From: Campylobacter gracilis
Lineage (GTDB): Bacteria; Campylobacterota; Campylobacteria; Campylobacterales; Campylobacteraceae
Length of the DNA stretch: 64,000 nucleotides
Direction: 5' to 3'
NCBI RefSeq assembly: GCF_018374135.1
Contig: NZ_JAHAFS010000007.1
Span: forward strand, 1-64,000
The notes beneath the pieces are model-generated. The model worked only from the letters and a program-made list of their open reading frames with translations, had not been told where the DNA came from and did no database searches. Positions within the stretch are counted from its first letter, which is position 1. The number at the start of each line of letters is the position of its first letter. This document shows positions 24,226-33,089 of the stretch, one piece after another. A program made the position numbers and the translations under genes.

Positions 24226-26916
24226 ATGAGCGCGCTAAAAATATTAAAATTTTTCATCTCTTACAAGTTCGCGCTCTGCCTCCTTTTTATCCTAGCCGCA
24301 GGTGCCGGCGTCGCAACCTTTTTAGAGAGCATTTACGATACGCAAACGGCTAAAATTTTAGTCTATGAGGCGCGCTGGTACGAGTGCGTCATGGGTGCGG
24401 CGACGCTGAGCCTGCTCGCTATCATCGTAAAAACTAAAATGTGGCGCCGCTTCGGCTCCTTCGTCCTGCACGCGGCATTTATCGTTATCTTTATCGGCGC
24501 GGCGCTGACGCGCTATTTCGGCACCGAGGGCGTGCTGCACGTAAGGGCGGGCGAGAGCGAAAGCGAGATGGTGAGCGTCAAACCATACTTGCAAATCCGC
24601 ACGCAAGACGCGCTGTTTGAGCACCCGCTAAATCTATCTCAGATCGGCGATAACGATTTTAGCTTCACGCAAAGTATAAATTCTAAAAGCTTCACCGTCA
24701 AATTTGGCTCCTACAAACCCGCGCCCAAAGGCGAACAGGGCACTCTTGCGGTAAAGGCGGGCTTTGAGGGCGGAAGCGAGCAAGAAGCGCAGCTGCGCGG
24801 CGGCGCGGGCTGGCTCGGGGAACCTAAAATTTTAAACTTTGACGGCGAGGAGATAATGCTAAGCTGGGGCTCGAAACTCATAGAGCTTCCGTTTGCGGTA
24901 AAGCTTTTGAAATTTAAGCTCGAGCGCTATCCAGGCTCGCAAAGCCCATCATCTTATGCCAGCGACGTTGAAATTTTAAAAGAGGGCAAGAGCGCAGGGG
25001 AACATGAAATTTATATGAACCACCCGCTAAACTTTGACGGCTTTAAGCTCTTTCAGTCCTCCTACGACACGGACGAGCTGGGCACGGTGCTGGAGCTTAA
25101 TCGCGATCCTGGTAAAATCCCCACTTATTTCGGCTATTTCTTGCTTTGCGTCGGATTTATCGGCAATCTTTTTACCGCGGGCAGCAGGTTTAAAAAGCTA
25201 GCTAAATTTATCAAAAATAACGCACCCGCCGCGCTTCTTTTGATCGCGCCGCTTCTTTTAAGCGTGGAGCTTCGTGCCGCGGATGAAAACTATCTAGCAA
25301 ACCTTAAAGCCAACTCGCGCGTTCACGCAAACGGCGCGTTCGCGGAGCTTTTAGTGCAAGATTACATGGGCAGGATCAAGCCGCTTAGCACCGAAGCAAG
25401 CGAGATCGTAAATAAAATTTCAGGTACGGATTCGCTTTACGGCTTAAGCGCCGAGCAGATGATCCTAGGAATGAGCCTAAATCCAGCGTTTTGGCGCGAT
25501 CAAAAGATCATCAAGATCAAAAACGACGAGATCAAAAAGATGCTGGGTTTAGCGCCACAGGAGCGATATGCGAGCTTTAATTCGGTCTTTGATGAAAACG
25601 GCAACTACAAGCTCGCCCACGCCCTGGACGAGGCGAATGAAAAAAGCGCCTCGCGCCGCGCCGCGCTAGATAACGAGCTGATTAAATTCGATGAGCGGCT
25701 AAACATCGCGTATCTAACCTTTAGAGGGGTGTTTTTTAAATTTATCCCCGTGCCGAACGACCCGCAAAACGCGTGGCTCTCGCCGAACGACGCCTTTGCG
25801 GATTATAGGATCGCGCCGCAGATCAAAGGCGTGTTAAACGACTATTTAAACGGCCTGCAAGATGGAATTTCGGATAACGACTGGGCTAAAGCGGACGCAG
25901 CACTTGCAGAGCTGAAAAACTACCAAAGGGCTACCTCGGCGGCTATTCTTCCTAGCGTTAGCCGCGTCAAGGCAGAGGTGTTTTATAACAAAGCTTCGGT
26001 TTTCAAAAAGCTAGTTTATTGCTATATGATCCTAGGCGGCGTAGCTTTAATATTGGCGCTTTTGGGCGCGCTTTGCGGCAAGAGCTTCGCGCTCGCGCAA
26101 AAAATTTTATTTGCGGTCTTTGCCACAAGCTTTGCGGCGCATACTCTCGCGCTTGCGCTGCGCTGGTACGTCGCGGCTCACGCGCCGTGGAGCGATAGCT
26201 ATGAGTCGATGATCTACATCGGCTGGTCGGCGGCGCTTGCGGGGATCATATTTTTTAGAAAGTCCCTACTTACGCTAAGCGCGAGCTGCTTACTAGCTAG
26301 CATCGTGATGCTAGTAGCGCATATGAGCTTCGTAAATCCGCAGATTACTAACCTCGTGCCGGTGCTAAAGTCCTATTGGCTTAGCATCCACGTATCTGTT
26401 ATCACGGCTAGCTACGGATTTTTAGGGCTTAGCTGCCTACTTGGGCTTTTGGCTCTTGTTTTGATGGCTCTTAAAAACAGTGCCAATCGCGAGCGGCTCA
26501 ACGCTCAGATCAGATATATAACGGCTATCAACGAGATCAGCCTCATCGTGGGGCTTTCGATGCTGACGCTTGGAAATTTCTTCGGCGGCGTGTGGGCGAA
26601 TGAGAGCTGGGGGCGATACTGGGGCTGGGATAGCAAAGAGACCTGGTCGTATGTCTCGATCATCGTCTATGCGATCGTACTGCATCTAAAGCTTATCCCG
26701 AAGCTCGGCTCGATCTATGTTTATTGCGTGAGCTCGACGCTCGCGTATAGCTCGATCATAATGACCTATTTCGGCGTAAATTTCTACCTCACCGGCATGC
26801 ACTCTTATGCCGCGGGAGATGCGCCGCAGATACCCGCGCCGTTTTATTGTATAATAGCGGCGATAATTTTAATAATCGCTCTTGCTTTCAGGGGCAGGGA
26901 CGTAAAAACGATATAA
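24226..26916 (+). CDS. ccsA1: dedicated cytochrome c haem lyase CcsA1 (CcsBA fusion)
   Basis: The 896-aa protein is a fused ResB-CcsA (CcsBA) system II haem lyase. The N-terminal ResB part has helices and a large periplasmic domain (residues ~100-290); the C-terminal CcsA part has the tryptophan-rich haem-handling motif WGRYWGWDSKETWSYVS near residue 800 and conserved His in ALRWYVAAHAPWSDSYESM and VAHMSFVNPQ. In Wolinella the CcsA1 isoform attaches haem to the C-X15-CH site of MccA; the place next to mccA-D supports this specialised role. General cytochrome c maturation would need another CcsBA elsewhere. Confidence 0.95.
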   Translation: MSALKILKFFISYKFALCLLFILAAGAGVATFLESIYDTQTAKILVYEARWYECVMGAATLSLLAIIVKTKMWRRFGSFVLHAAFIVIFIGAALTRYFGTEGVLHVRAGESESEMVSVKPYLQIRTQDALFEHPLNLSQIGDNDFSFTQSINSKSFTVKFGSYKPAPKGEQGTLAVKAGFEGGSEQEAQLRGGAGWLGEPKILNFDGEEIMLSWGSKLIELPFAVKLLKFKLERYPGSQSPSSYASDVEILKEGKSAGEHEIYMNHPLNFDGFKLFQSSYDTDELGTVLELNRDPGKIPTYFGYFLLCVGFIGNLFTAGSRFKKLAKFIKNNAPAALLLIAPLLLSVELRAADENYLANLKANSRVHANGAFAELLVQDYMGRIKPLSTEASEIVNKISGTDSLYGLSAEQMILGMSLNPAFWRDQKIIKIKNDEIKKMLGLAPQERYASFNSVFDENGNYKLAHALDEANEKSASRRAALDNELIKFDERLNIAYLTFRGVFFKFIPVPNDPQNAWLSPNDAFADYRIAPQIKGVLNDYLNGLQDGISDNDWAKADAALAELKNYQRATSAAILPSVSRVKAEVFYNKASVFKKLVYCYMILGGVALILALLGALCGKSFALAQKILFAVFATSFAAHTLALALRWYVAAHAPWSDSYESMIYIGWSAALAGIIFFRKSLLTLSASCLLASIVMLVAHMSFVNPQITNLVPVLKSYWLSIHVSVITASYGFLGLSCLLGLLALVLMALKNSANRERLNAQIRYITAINEISLIVGLSMLTLGNFFGGVWANESWGRYWGWDSKETWSYVSIIVYAIVLHLKLIPKLGSIYVYCVSSTLAYSSIIMTYFGVNFYLTGMHSYAAGDAPQIPAPFYCIIAAIILIIALAFRGRDVKTI

Positions 26917-26926
26917 AGGAGTAAAT

Positions 26927-27760
26927 TTGAAAAAATTTCTAATAGCGCTGGTTTTGGCTGCCGCAGCAAATGCGGGCTTTATCAGCGAGGGCATTCAGGC
27001 ACAGCAAAGCGGCGATCATAAAAAACTCGCAGAAATTTACGAGCGAGCGTGCGGTTTGGAAAATAAAGCTTCGGGATGCTATAATCTAGCCGTTTTGTAT
27101 TTTGAGGGCACTGGCAACGTAGAGAAAAATTTCGAAAAAGCGATCAGCCTCTACGAGAAGGCGTGTGGCGCTAAATTTGCGCTTGCGTGCAACAATCTAG
27201 GCTATATCTACGAAAGCGGCAACGGCGCGGATCAAAATTTTACCAAAGCCGCGGCTTATTACGAAAAAGCCTGCAAAGATAACGAAGGCTGCACCTCGCT
27301 CGGGCTTTTATACGCAAACGGTGCGGGGCTTGCAAAGGACGTCGCCAAGGCGGCGAGCCTTTATGAGAAGGCCTGCACCTACGGCGATATGATGGGCTGC
27401 AACAACCTGGGTTATCTGTATCTGAAGGGCGAAGGCGTGCAGCAAAGCTTCGCAAAGGCTAAAATTTTTTACGAAAAGGCTTGCGGCGGCGACATCGGCA
27501 TCGGCTGCAACAACCTTGGCTATCTATACGCCTTCGGGCAGGGGGTAAGCCAGGATTATAAGCAGGCAAAGCAGCAGTATGAAAAGGCGTGCAACCTCGG
27601 TCACTTCGACGGCTGCAATAACCTAGCCATAATGTATGCCGAAGGAAAAGGGGTGAAGTCCGATAACGCCAAAGCAAAAGAGCTTTTCAAAAAAAGCTGC
27701 GACGGCGGCATCAAGATGGGATGCGAGAATTTGGAATTTTTAAATTCGATTAGTAAGTAG
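26927..27760 (+). CDS. exported cysteine-rich Sel1-repeat protein (Hcp-like)
   Basis: The 277-aa protein starts at a TTG (ribosome site AAAGGAG 6 bases before) with a Sec signal (KKFLIALVLAAAANAGF). Seven Sel1 repeats of about 36 residues follow, each with LYEKACxxG and a second Cys in CNNLGYLY, the Hcp pattern of one disulfide per repeat. It lies 10 bases after ccsA1 and 31 before the double-NosL gene, so it is probably part of the mcc transcript. A scaffold or periplasmic chaperone role is inference. Confidence 0.9.
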   Translation: MKKFLIALVLAAAANAGFISEGIQAQQSGDHKKLAEIYERACGLENKASGCYNLAVLYFEGTGNVEKNFEKAISLYEKACGAKFALACNNLGYIYESGNGADQNFTKAAAYYEKACKDNEGCTSLGLLYANGAGLAKDVAKAASLYEKACTYGDMMGCNNLGYLYLKGEGVQQSFAKAKIFYEKACGGDIGIGCNNLGYLYAFGQGVSQDYKQAKQQYEKACNLGHFDGCNNLAIMYAEGKGVKSDNAKAKELFKKSCDGGIKMGCENLEFLNSISK

Positions 27761-27791
27761 ATTTAAAACATCAAATTTTTAAGGAGACAGT

Positions 27792-28916
27792 ATGATTTTA
27801 CGTTCGTTTTTGGCTTCGGCTGCGCTCGTCGCGTTCGTTTGCGGTGCCTCGATGGACGGGGCCAATAAACCGGCAAAGCCTATGTTTCAAAGCGTGGATC
27901 CTAGCAAAGCTACGCTTGTAGGAAGCGGAGAGGGCAAAGAATACTGCGCCGTTTGCGGAATGAATTTGGTTAAATTTTATAAAACCAACCATGTTGTAAA
28001 CGGCAAGCAAGTAGCTTCTCTGCACTGCTTGTATGAGATTACGGGCGGTAAAATTCCAAGCGATGCGCAGGTCGTCGATACGAAAAATCTAAATTTGATC
28101 GACGTAAATAAGGCCTTTTACGTCGTGGGCAGCAAGGTCAAAGGCACGATGACGCGTAATAGCAAATACGCCTTCTCAACCGAGGCCGACGCGAAGGAAT
28201 TTCAAGCCGAAAACGGCGGCGAGATAATGAGCTTCGCCAAAGCCTACGAGATTGCGGGGCAGGATTTTGAGGGCGATAATAAGATGATCAAAGCCAAGCG
28301 TGAGGGCGGCGTTTACGCGCACGGTAAGGAATTTTACGAAACAAACTGCGCTAAAACCGAAGCGAAAAACTTCAAAGCCATCTCCGAGCTTAAAGCTCAT
28401 CTCAAAAATGTTTGCGACGCAAAAGGCGCGAGCAAGGAGCCTGAGTACGACAAACACCTGCAAGCCGCGGCGCTGTATCTATGGGATGCGCCGGCAAATT
28501 TAGGCAGCAGCGACAAAAACGCAAAAGCGAAAAAGCCTGAAAAGATCGTCGTGCCGGAAGGCGCTAAATGCCCGGTCTGCGGTATGCTGGTAGGTAAAAA
28601 CCCTAACTGGGCGGCGATGATAGAGGTTCAGGGCGGCGAGAGTCTGTATTTTGACGGCGTGAAAGATCTGATGAAGTACTACTTCCAAAAGGGCAAGAGC
28701 TTTGATAAAATTTTCGTAACCGACTACTACAAGCTACATAAGATCGACGCTAAAAGCGCTTTTTACGTGCTCGGCTCCAACGTCCTAGGACCGATGGGCG
28801 ACGAGCTCATTGCGTTTGATAGTGAGAGCGCGGCTAAGACCTTCGCCAAAGATCACGGAGGCAAGAGCGTACTTAAATTTGACGAAATTCAAGAGAGCGT
28901 GATAGAGGGGCTATGA
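27792..28916 (+). CDS. double NosL-domain periplasmic copper protein
   Basis: The 374-aa protein has a signal peptide (ASAALVAFVCGASM) and two NosL-like domains. Domain 1 (residues ~40-160) has EYCAVCGMNLVKF; domain 2 (~255-370) has AKCPVCGMLVGKN; both continue with a DYYxxxxIDAKSAFYVLGSxVxGxMG-type segment. CxxCGM binds copper in NosL. The linker between the domains holds two more Cys. MccA needs copper beside its active-site haem, so this is a likely copper donor (an mccL-like role). Two domains in one chain are unusual compared with single-domain NosL. Confidence 0.87.
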   Translation: MILRSFLASAALVAFVCGASMDGANKPAKPMFQSVDPSKATLVGSGEGKEYCAVCGMNLVKFYKTNHVVNGKQVASLHCLYEITGGKIPSDAQVVDTKNLNLIDVNKAFYVVGSKVKGTMTRNSKYAFSTEADAKEFQAENGGEIMSFAKAYEIAGQDFEGDNKMIKAKREGGVYAHGKEFYETNCAKTEAKNFKAISELKAHLKNVCDAKGASKEPEYDKHLQAAALYLWDAPANLGSSDKNAKAKKPEKIVVPEGAKCPVCGMLVGKNPNWAAMIEVQGGESLYFDGVKDLMKYYFQKGKSFDKIFVTDYYKLHKIDAKSAFYVLGSNVLGPMGDELIAFDSESAAKTFAKDHGGKSVLKFDEIQESVIEGL

Positions 28917-29101
28917 GGCTCATTTGCGCTTTAATTATCTTTTTTGCCGCCCTTTACGCGCTCATTGCGGTACATTACGTAAGCTTTGATCGCGCAAAGA
29001 GCGAGCAGTGTCTGCAAAAGCTCGCGCGCGAGATAAGGGACGTGCGGCTCTCAAGCAGCTTTAAGAGCAAGGCCTACGCGGAGTTCGTCTATGATAAGTA
29101 A
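28913..29101 (+). CDS. small single-helix protein
   Basis: This 62-aa protein overlaps the NosL gene by four bases (ATGA) and the next permease gene by 11, so it is translationally coupled. It has one N-terminal membrane helix (LICALIIFFAALYALIAV) and a basic C-terminal part (KLAREIRDVRLSS). Function unknown; a subunit or anchor of the following ABC module is possible. Confidence 0.72.
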   Translation: MRLICALIIFFAALYALIAVHYVSFDRAKSEQCLQKLAREIRDVRLSSSFKSKAYAEFVYDK

Positions 29102-30200
29102 AAGCTTCATCGACTACTCCGTAACTCTGCTACGAAAAGACAGAGCCGATCACTCCTTTAGCTTCGCGATATTTGCCTTTATCGTTTTTATTTTAAGCTC
29201 GGTGCTTTTTATCTCGGGCTCCATTCAAAACGATCTCGAAAAAGTCATCAAGCTCAGACCCGACATCGTCGTAGAGGCTCTGCGTGCGGGCAAACGCGAT
29301 CTGATGCACGACGGCTATATCTACGACGTCTCTAAGATCGCGGGCGTCAGCGAAGTGCAGGGCGCCGTGGACGGGATGTATTACTTCGCTCAAAAGCGCG
29401 TTTGGTTTCATATCGTAGGCGACGAAAGCCTGAGCGAAAACGAAATGATCGTAGGCGAGGGAGTAAAAGCGGCGATGGGCGAGTGGTACTACGAGGACGA
29501 GTTTCACTTCTTGACCGAACAGCGCCTAATCGCGATTAAGATTAATAAAATTTCGCCGCACGAAAGCAGCATTGTCTCAAACGACGTGATCTATCTAAAC
29601 CCCGCCACCGCGCGCGAGGTGCTAAGCCTGAAGGAGGGCGAATACACCAAGCTCTACGTAAGCGTGCCCAACCCCAACGAAGTAAGCGAAGTAGCGCTTA
29701 AGATCGTAAATTTATACCCCAACACGCAAGCCCTTAGCGCCGAGGATGCGGTAGCCGAAGTGAGGCATCTGTATTATTACAAGGGCGGGATCTTTATGGT
29801 GCTTTACGCCGTGGCAATGATCTCGTTTTTTATCTTACTGAAAAATCAAATTTCGCTCGCATACGGCGAGAAGAAAAAGGAGATCGCGATCTTGCGCAGC
29901 ATCGGCTTTTGTATAAAGGACATCATCGCGATGAAATTTATTCAAAATTTCATCGTCTCGCTAAGCGCTTATCTGCTCGGCGTCGCGGGCGCGTATGCTT
30001 ATGTTTTTATCCTGGATGCGCCGCTTCTGCGCGATATATTCTTAGGCGGCGAGCTGCGAAATTTCATCACCTTTACGCCCGCGATAAATTTCAATATGCT
30101 CTTTTTGATCTTCGTCTTTAGCGTGATCCCGTTTTTAGCCTTCGTCATCATCCCATCCTGGCGCATCGCTATAGGCGATATGAGCGAGGCGGTCAAATGA
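29091..30200 (+). CDS. ABC transporter permease, MacB/FtsX type
   Basis: The 369-aa protein has one N-terminal helix (~25-45), a periplasmic domain of about 200 residues, and three C-terminal helices, the FtsX/LolC/MacB layout. The cytoplasmic loop EKKKEIAILRSIGFCIKDI is the family signature contacting the ATPase. Its ATPase partner follows with a four-base overlap. FtsX-type ABC systems usually move lipoproteins or drive periplasmic work rather than import solutes. In the mcc context it may act with the NosL proteins. Confidence 0.9.
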   Translation: MISKSFIDYSVTLLRKDRADHSFSFAIFAFIVFILSSVLFISGSIQNDLEKVIKLRPDIVVEALRAGKRDLMHDGYIYDVSKIAGVSEVQGAVDGMYYFAQKRVWFHIVGDESLSENEMIVGEGVKAAMGEWYYEDEFHFLTEQRLIAIKINKISPHESSIVSNDVIYLNPATAREVLSLKEGEYTKLYVSVPNPNEVSEVALKIVNLYPNTQALSAEDAVAEVRHLYYYKGGIFMVLYAVAMISFFILLKNQISLAYGEKKKEIAILRSIGFCIKDIIAMKFIQNFIVSLSAYLLGVAGAYAYVFILDAPLLRDIFLGGELRNFITFTPAINFNMLFLIFVFSVIPFLAFVIIPSWRIAIGDMSEAVK

Positions 30201-30874
30201 GCAAGATAGAGATCAAACAGCTTTTTAAAATTTACAACGAGGGCAGGGCGAATGAATTTCGCGCTTTGAAAAATATAAGCTTAAACGTCGAGGAAGGGCA
30301 GATCGTAATCTTAAAAGGGGTCAGCGGCAGCGGCAAAAGTACGCTTCTATCCATCATAGGCGCGCTTTCTAAGCCGAGTAGCGGCGAGGTTTTAGTAGAC
30401 GGCGCAAACGTCTCTAAGCTCGCCGATATCGAAAGCTCCGCGTATCGCCATAAAAAAATCGGTTTTATCTTTCAGTCTTTCAATCTGCTTGAGGCGCTTA
30501 GCGTCTATAAAAACGTCCTTGCGCCGCTTAGCCTCGAGCGGCTGAGCAGAGATGAGCTTAGCGCGCGCATAGACGAAGCGATGCAGATTGCTAATATCGA
30601 GCATAAAAAAGATCAGATCGTCTCCAGCCTTAGCGGCGGGGAGAAGCAGCGCTGCGCTATCGCAAGGGCGCTAGTGATGAATCCGCAGATCATCTTGGCC
30701 GACGAGCCGACGGCAAATTTAGACAAACAAAACTCGCTCGGCTTTATCGAAATGCTTTCAAAGCTCAAAGAGCTTAAAAAGGCCGTTTTGATCGCGACGC
30801 ACGATATACTCTTCGACGAGCTAAGCTTCGTGGATCGATACGTGTTTTTAAAAGATGGAGAAATTTCTGCATGA
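30197..30874 (+). CDS. ABC transporter ATPase, LolD/MacB type
   Basis: The 225-aa ATPase has Walker A GVSGSGKSTLLSIIG (near residue 40), Q-loop FIFQSFNLLEALS, signature LSGGEKQRCAIARAL and Walker B QIILADEPTANLDK. It is most like LolD/MacB ATPases that work with FtsX-type permeases. Start overlaps the permease stop, and its stop overlaps the next gene. Confidence 0.94.
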   Translation: MSKIEIKQLFKIYNEGRANEFRALKNISLNVEEGQIVILKGVSGSGKSTLLSIIGALSKPSSGEVLVDGANVSKLADIESSAYRHKKIGFIFQSFNLLEALSVYKNVLAPLSLERLSRDELSARIDEAMQIANIEHKKDQIVSSLSGGEKQRCAIARALVMNPQIILADEPTANLDKQNSLGFIEMLSKLKELKKAVLIATHDILFDELSFVDRYVFLKDGEISA

Positions 30875-31824
30875 GCGTATTTTTATCGGGTAGCGTGATC
30901 GCGTTTTTGGCCGTGGAGCTCATCGTAATAGCGCTGATGGCGATCTCGCAGTTTCACATCGTGCGGATCATGCGCTATTGGGACTTTAACGCCACCTCAA
31001 ATTTACAATACGCCCTGGAGAAAAGAAACTATCTCATCAATACTATTTTGTTCTTCACGATAGCGTGCAAGATCATTTTGTTTATATTTTTCGCGCTCTG
31101 CCTAAACGAGCTCTCTTCGGTCGTGCCGGGCGCGATGTGCTCCGCGGGCGTCGTGGGTTCGAACCGCTACGGCAACATCTTGCTGCTTTTAAAAATTTTA
31201 CTGATCTTCGGCTTTGGGCTCTGGCTTATTTTAAACAGCCTCGATCTTAAAGCGGGCAAATTTCCCTATCTGCGGCGCAAATACCTGATCTTTACCATCC
31301 TTTTTATGGGCGTTTTGGCGGAGTTTATTTTAGAAATTCTATTTTTTACCAATATCCCGTTGCGCGTGCCGGTGTTTTGCTGCTCGGTCGTATTTCGCGC
31401 GCCGAAGCTCCCGTTCGGCTACACGCAGGCGCTTTTGGCAACCTTTTTCTACGCGATATTAGGCGCCATTTTGATCTTAAATTTCTTAAAGCAGTCGATG
31501 GCGAGCTTTGCTCTGAATTTGCTCTTTCTGTTCGTCGCATACTACGCGATCACCTATTTTTTCGGGCTTTACGTTTACGAGCAGCCCAATCACAAATGCC
31601 CGTATTGCATGCTTTTGAAGGATTATTACTTCGTCGGCTATGCGATTTGGGGCTCGCTATTTTTGGGTATATTTTTCGGCATCGTGCCATTTTTAACGGA
31701 GCTCATCACCAAGCGTGCCTACACCCACCTGCTTAAATACTCCTCGTTCTGGCTCATTCTAAACGCGCTTATCTGCAGCGCCTACGTCGTCAAATACTAC
31801 TTCGTGCGGGGCGCGCTGCTATGA
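30871..31824 (+). CDS. polytopic membrane protein with cysteine motifs, unknown
   Basis: The 317-aa protein has about eight or nine helices. Cysteines cluster on probable periplasmic loops: GAMCSAGVVGS, VFCCSVVF and a CPYC motif in NHKCPYCMLLKDYYF. CPYC resembles thiol-redox or metal sites, so a role in metal or thiol transfer is possible but not shown. It is embedded in the ABC module with four-base overlaps on both sides. No family name recognised. Confidence 0.8.
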   Translation: MSVFLSGSVIAFLAVELIVIALMAISQFHIVRIMRYWDFNATSNLQYALEKRNYLINTILFFTIACKIILFIFFALCLNELSSVVPGAMCSAGVVGSNRYGNILLLLKILLIFGFGLWLILNSLDLKAGKFPYLRRKYLIFTILFMGVLAEFILEILFFTNIPLRVPVFCCSVVFRAPKLPFGYTQALLATFFYAILGAILILNFLKQSMASFALNLLFLFVAYYAITYFFGLYVYEQPNHKCPYCMLLKDYYFVGYAIWGSLFLGIFFGIVPFLTELITKRAYTHLLKYSSFWLILNALICSAYVVKYYFVRGALL

Positions 31825-32330
31825 TTAAGAAAATTTTTGCCGCGGTTTTGCTCGCCTGCGTGATGGGGCTGCTCATATCGTCCATGGATATAGCCGAATC
31901 CAAAATTTCCGTTCGCCACGGCAACACGGATAAGCAGCCGCTGCAGATTGAATTCGGCAAATATCTATGCCATGAGAGCGGCACGGTGATAAATGATCTG
32001 TATAACACCGCTCAGGCCGTTATGCCAAATGGCGATACATATTTTTTCAACGACATCGCAAACGTCTTTATGTGGCTGATGCGGCAAAAAAACAAGGACG
32101 AGATCGTGGTGTGGGTTTATTCGCAAGACACCGAGAAATACATCATCGCCAAGGACGCCTGGTACTCGCGCGTCGAGATCACGCCGATGGGATATGGCTT
32201 TGGGGCGTATGAGTTTCACAACTACGGCAGGAGCGACTACTACTACGACGAGATCGTGCTGTGTGCCGCTCGCGGCGAGACGTTGCTAAATCCACTCATC
32301 AACATCCTACTATCTGAAAATAAAATTTAG
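31821..32330 (+). CDS. degenerate NosL-like exported protein
   Basis: The 169-aa protein has an N-terminal signal or anchor (KIFAAVLLACVMGLLISSM) and a NosL-like body: YFFNDIANVFMWLMRQKN, IVVWVYSQDTEKYIIA and KDAWYSRVEITPMGYGF all match NosL. The copper motif is altered: instead of CxxCGM it has KYLCHESGTVIND. It may bind copper through Cys-His or serve another role. Last gene of the mcc-linked cluster; its stop codon lies in the first unit of a tandem repeat. Confidence 0.75.
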   Translation: MIKKIFAAVLLACVMGLLISSMDIAESKISVRHGNTDKQPLQIEFGKYLCHESGTVINDLYNTAQAVMPNGDTYFFNDIANVFMWLMRQKNKDEIVVWVYSQDTEKYIIAKDAWYSRVEITPMGYGFGAYEFHNYGRSDYYYDEIVLCAARGETLLNPLINILLSENKI

Positions 32331-32462
32331 CCTCGCGGCGGATCGAAAAATGAAATTTGATCCCGCGATGGATCGGAAATAAAATTTAACCCTACGACGG
32401 ATATGAAATAAAATTTAGCCGTGCGGCAGTAGAAAATAAAATTTAACTCCGCAGCGGGCGCG
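32321..32462. repeat. degenerate tandem repeat, period about 29
   Basis: Five units, each an AAATTT (starting at 32323, 32353, 32382, 32411 and 32439) followed by a GC-rich 'ccgcgacgg'-like part and 'gaaata'. Spacing is 28-30 bases. The first unit includes the stop codon of the preceding gene. Confidence 0.7.
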
Positions 32463-33089
32463 ACTTGTCGCAGATACGGCCCGCCGTTTGAATTTTATCC
32501 GCGTGTGGCTTGAATTTTACCCGCACCCGCACCTTTTATTAAATTTTGCCCGCTCTCGCTACTTTCGTTAAATTTAGCTCGCGTCCGAGTTTGCGTTCGC
32601 TCGCAATTATTAAATTTGCTCGTATTTGCCAGAGCTCGCGCCCATTCGTATTCATTGAAATTTAGCCCGCATTCGCTCATCAAGCTAGCCTAAATTCAGC
32701 CTTATCGGCTTACTATTGTTAAATTTACCCGTCTATGTCCAAACTCTCACTCGTCCGCTCTTATGGAATTTAGCTCGCATTTGCCTGGGCTCACACCGAC
32801 TTGCTCTCGTTAAATTTGATCCGTCCGCACCGCCTGTTCGCTACCCCATCAATATCGCTTGCTCGTTTGCCGCTTCGTCCGCGCCGCCGATCAGTTTAAA
32901 ATTTTAAACCGTACTCACTCGTTAAATTTTATGCGGTTTTCGGCGTGAGGCGCGAAAATTATCGCCTTTAAAATGCGAAATTCACACCCCTACGCCGTCT
33001 TGCCATAGAATTAAAAATGTCTAATTAGATCCAAATTAAAACGCTTGGCTCAAAATTCGGTGCCACTGAAATTTATCGTTACCTTTCTA
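32463..33089. other. non-coding stretch with TTAAATTT-GCTCGC phrases
   Basis: About 630 bases without a convincing gene, made of irregular phrases such as gttaaatttagctcgc, attaaatttgctcgt and tgaaatttagcccgc between about 32500 and 32830. Short frames on both strands are translations of this repeat. Confidence 0.55.

Noticed and set aside
32321..32462. CRISPR-like array
   Set aside because: Spacing is regular at about 29 bases, but there are no separate spacers, the units are diverged and no cas gene is near.
32495..32907. Short frames on both strands after the mcc-linked cluster
   Set aside because: Translations of the TTAAATTT-GCTCGC phrases; no ribosome site and no protein-like sequence.
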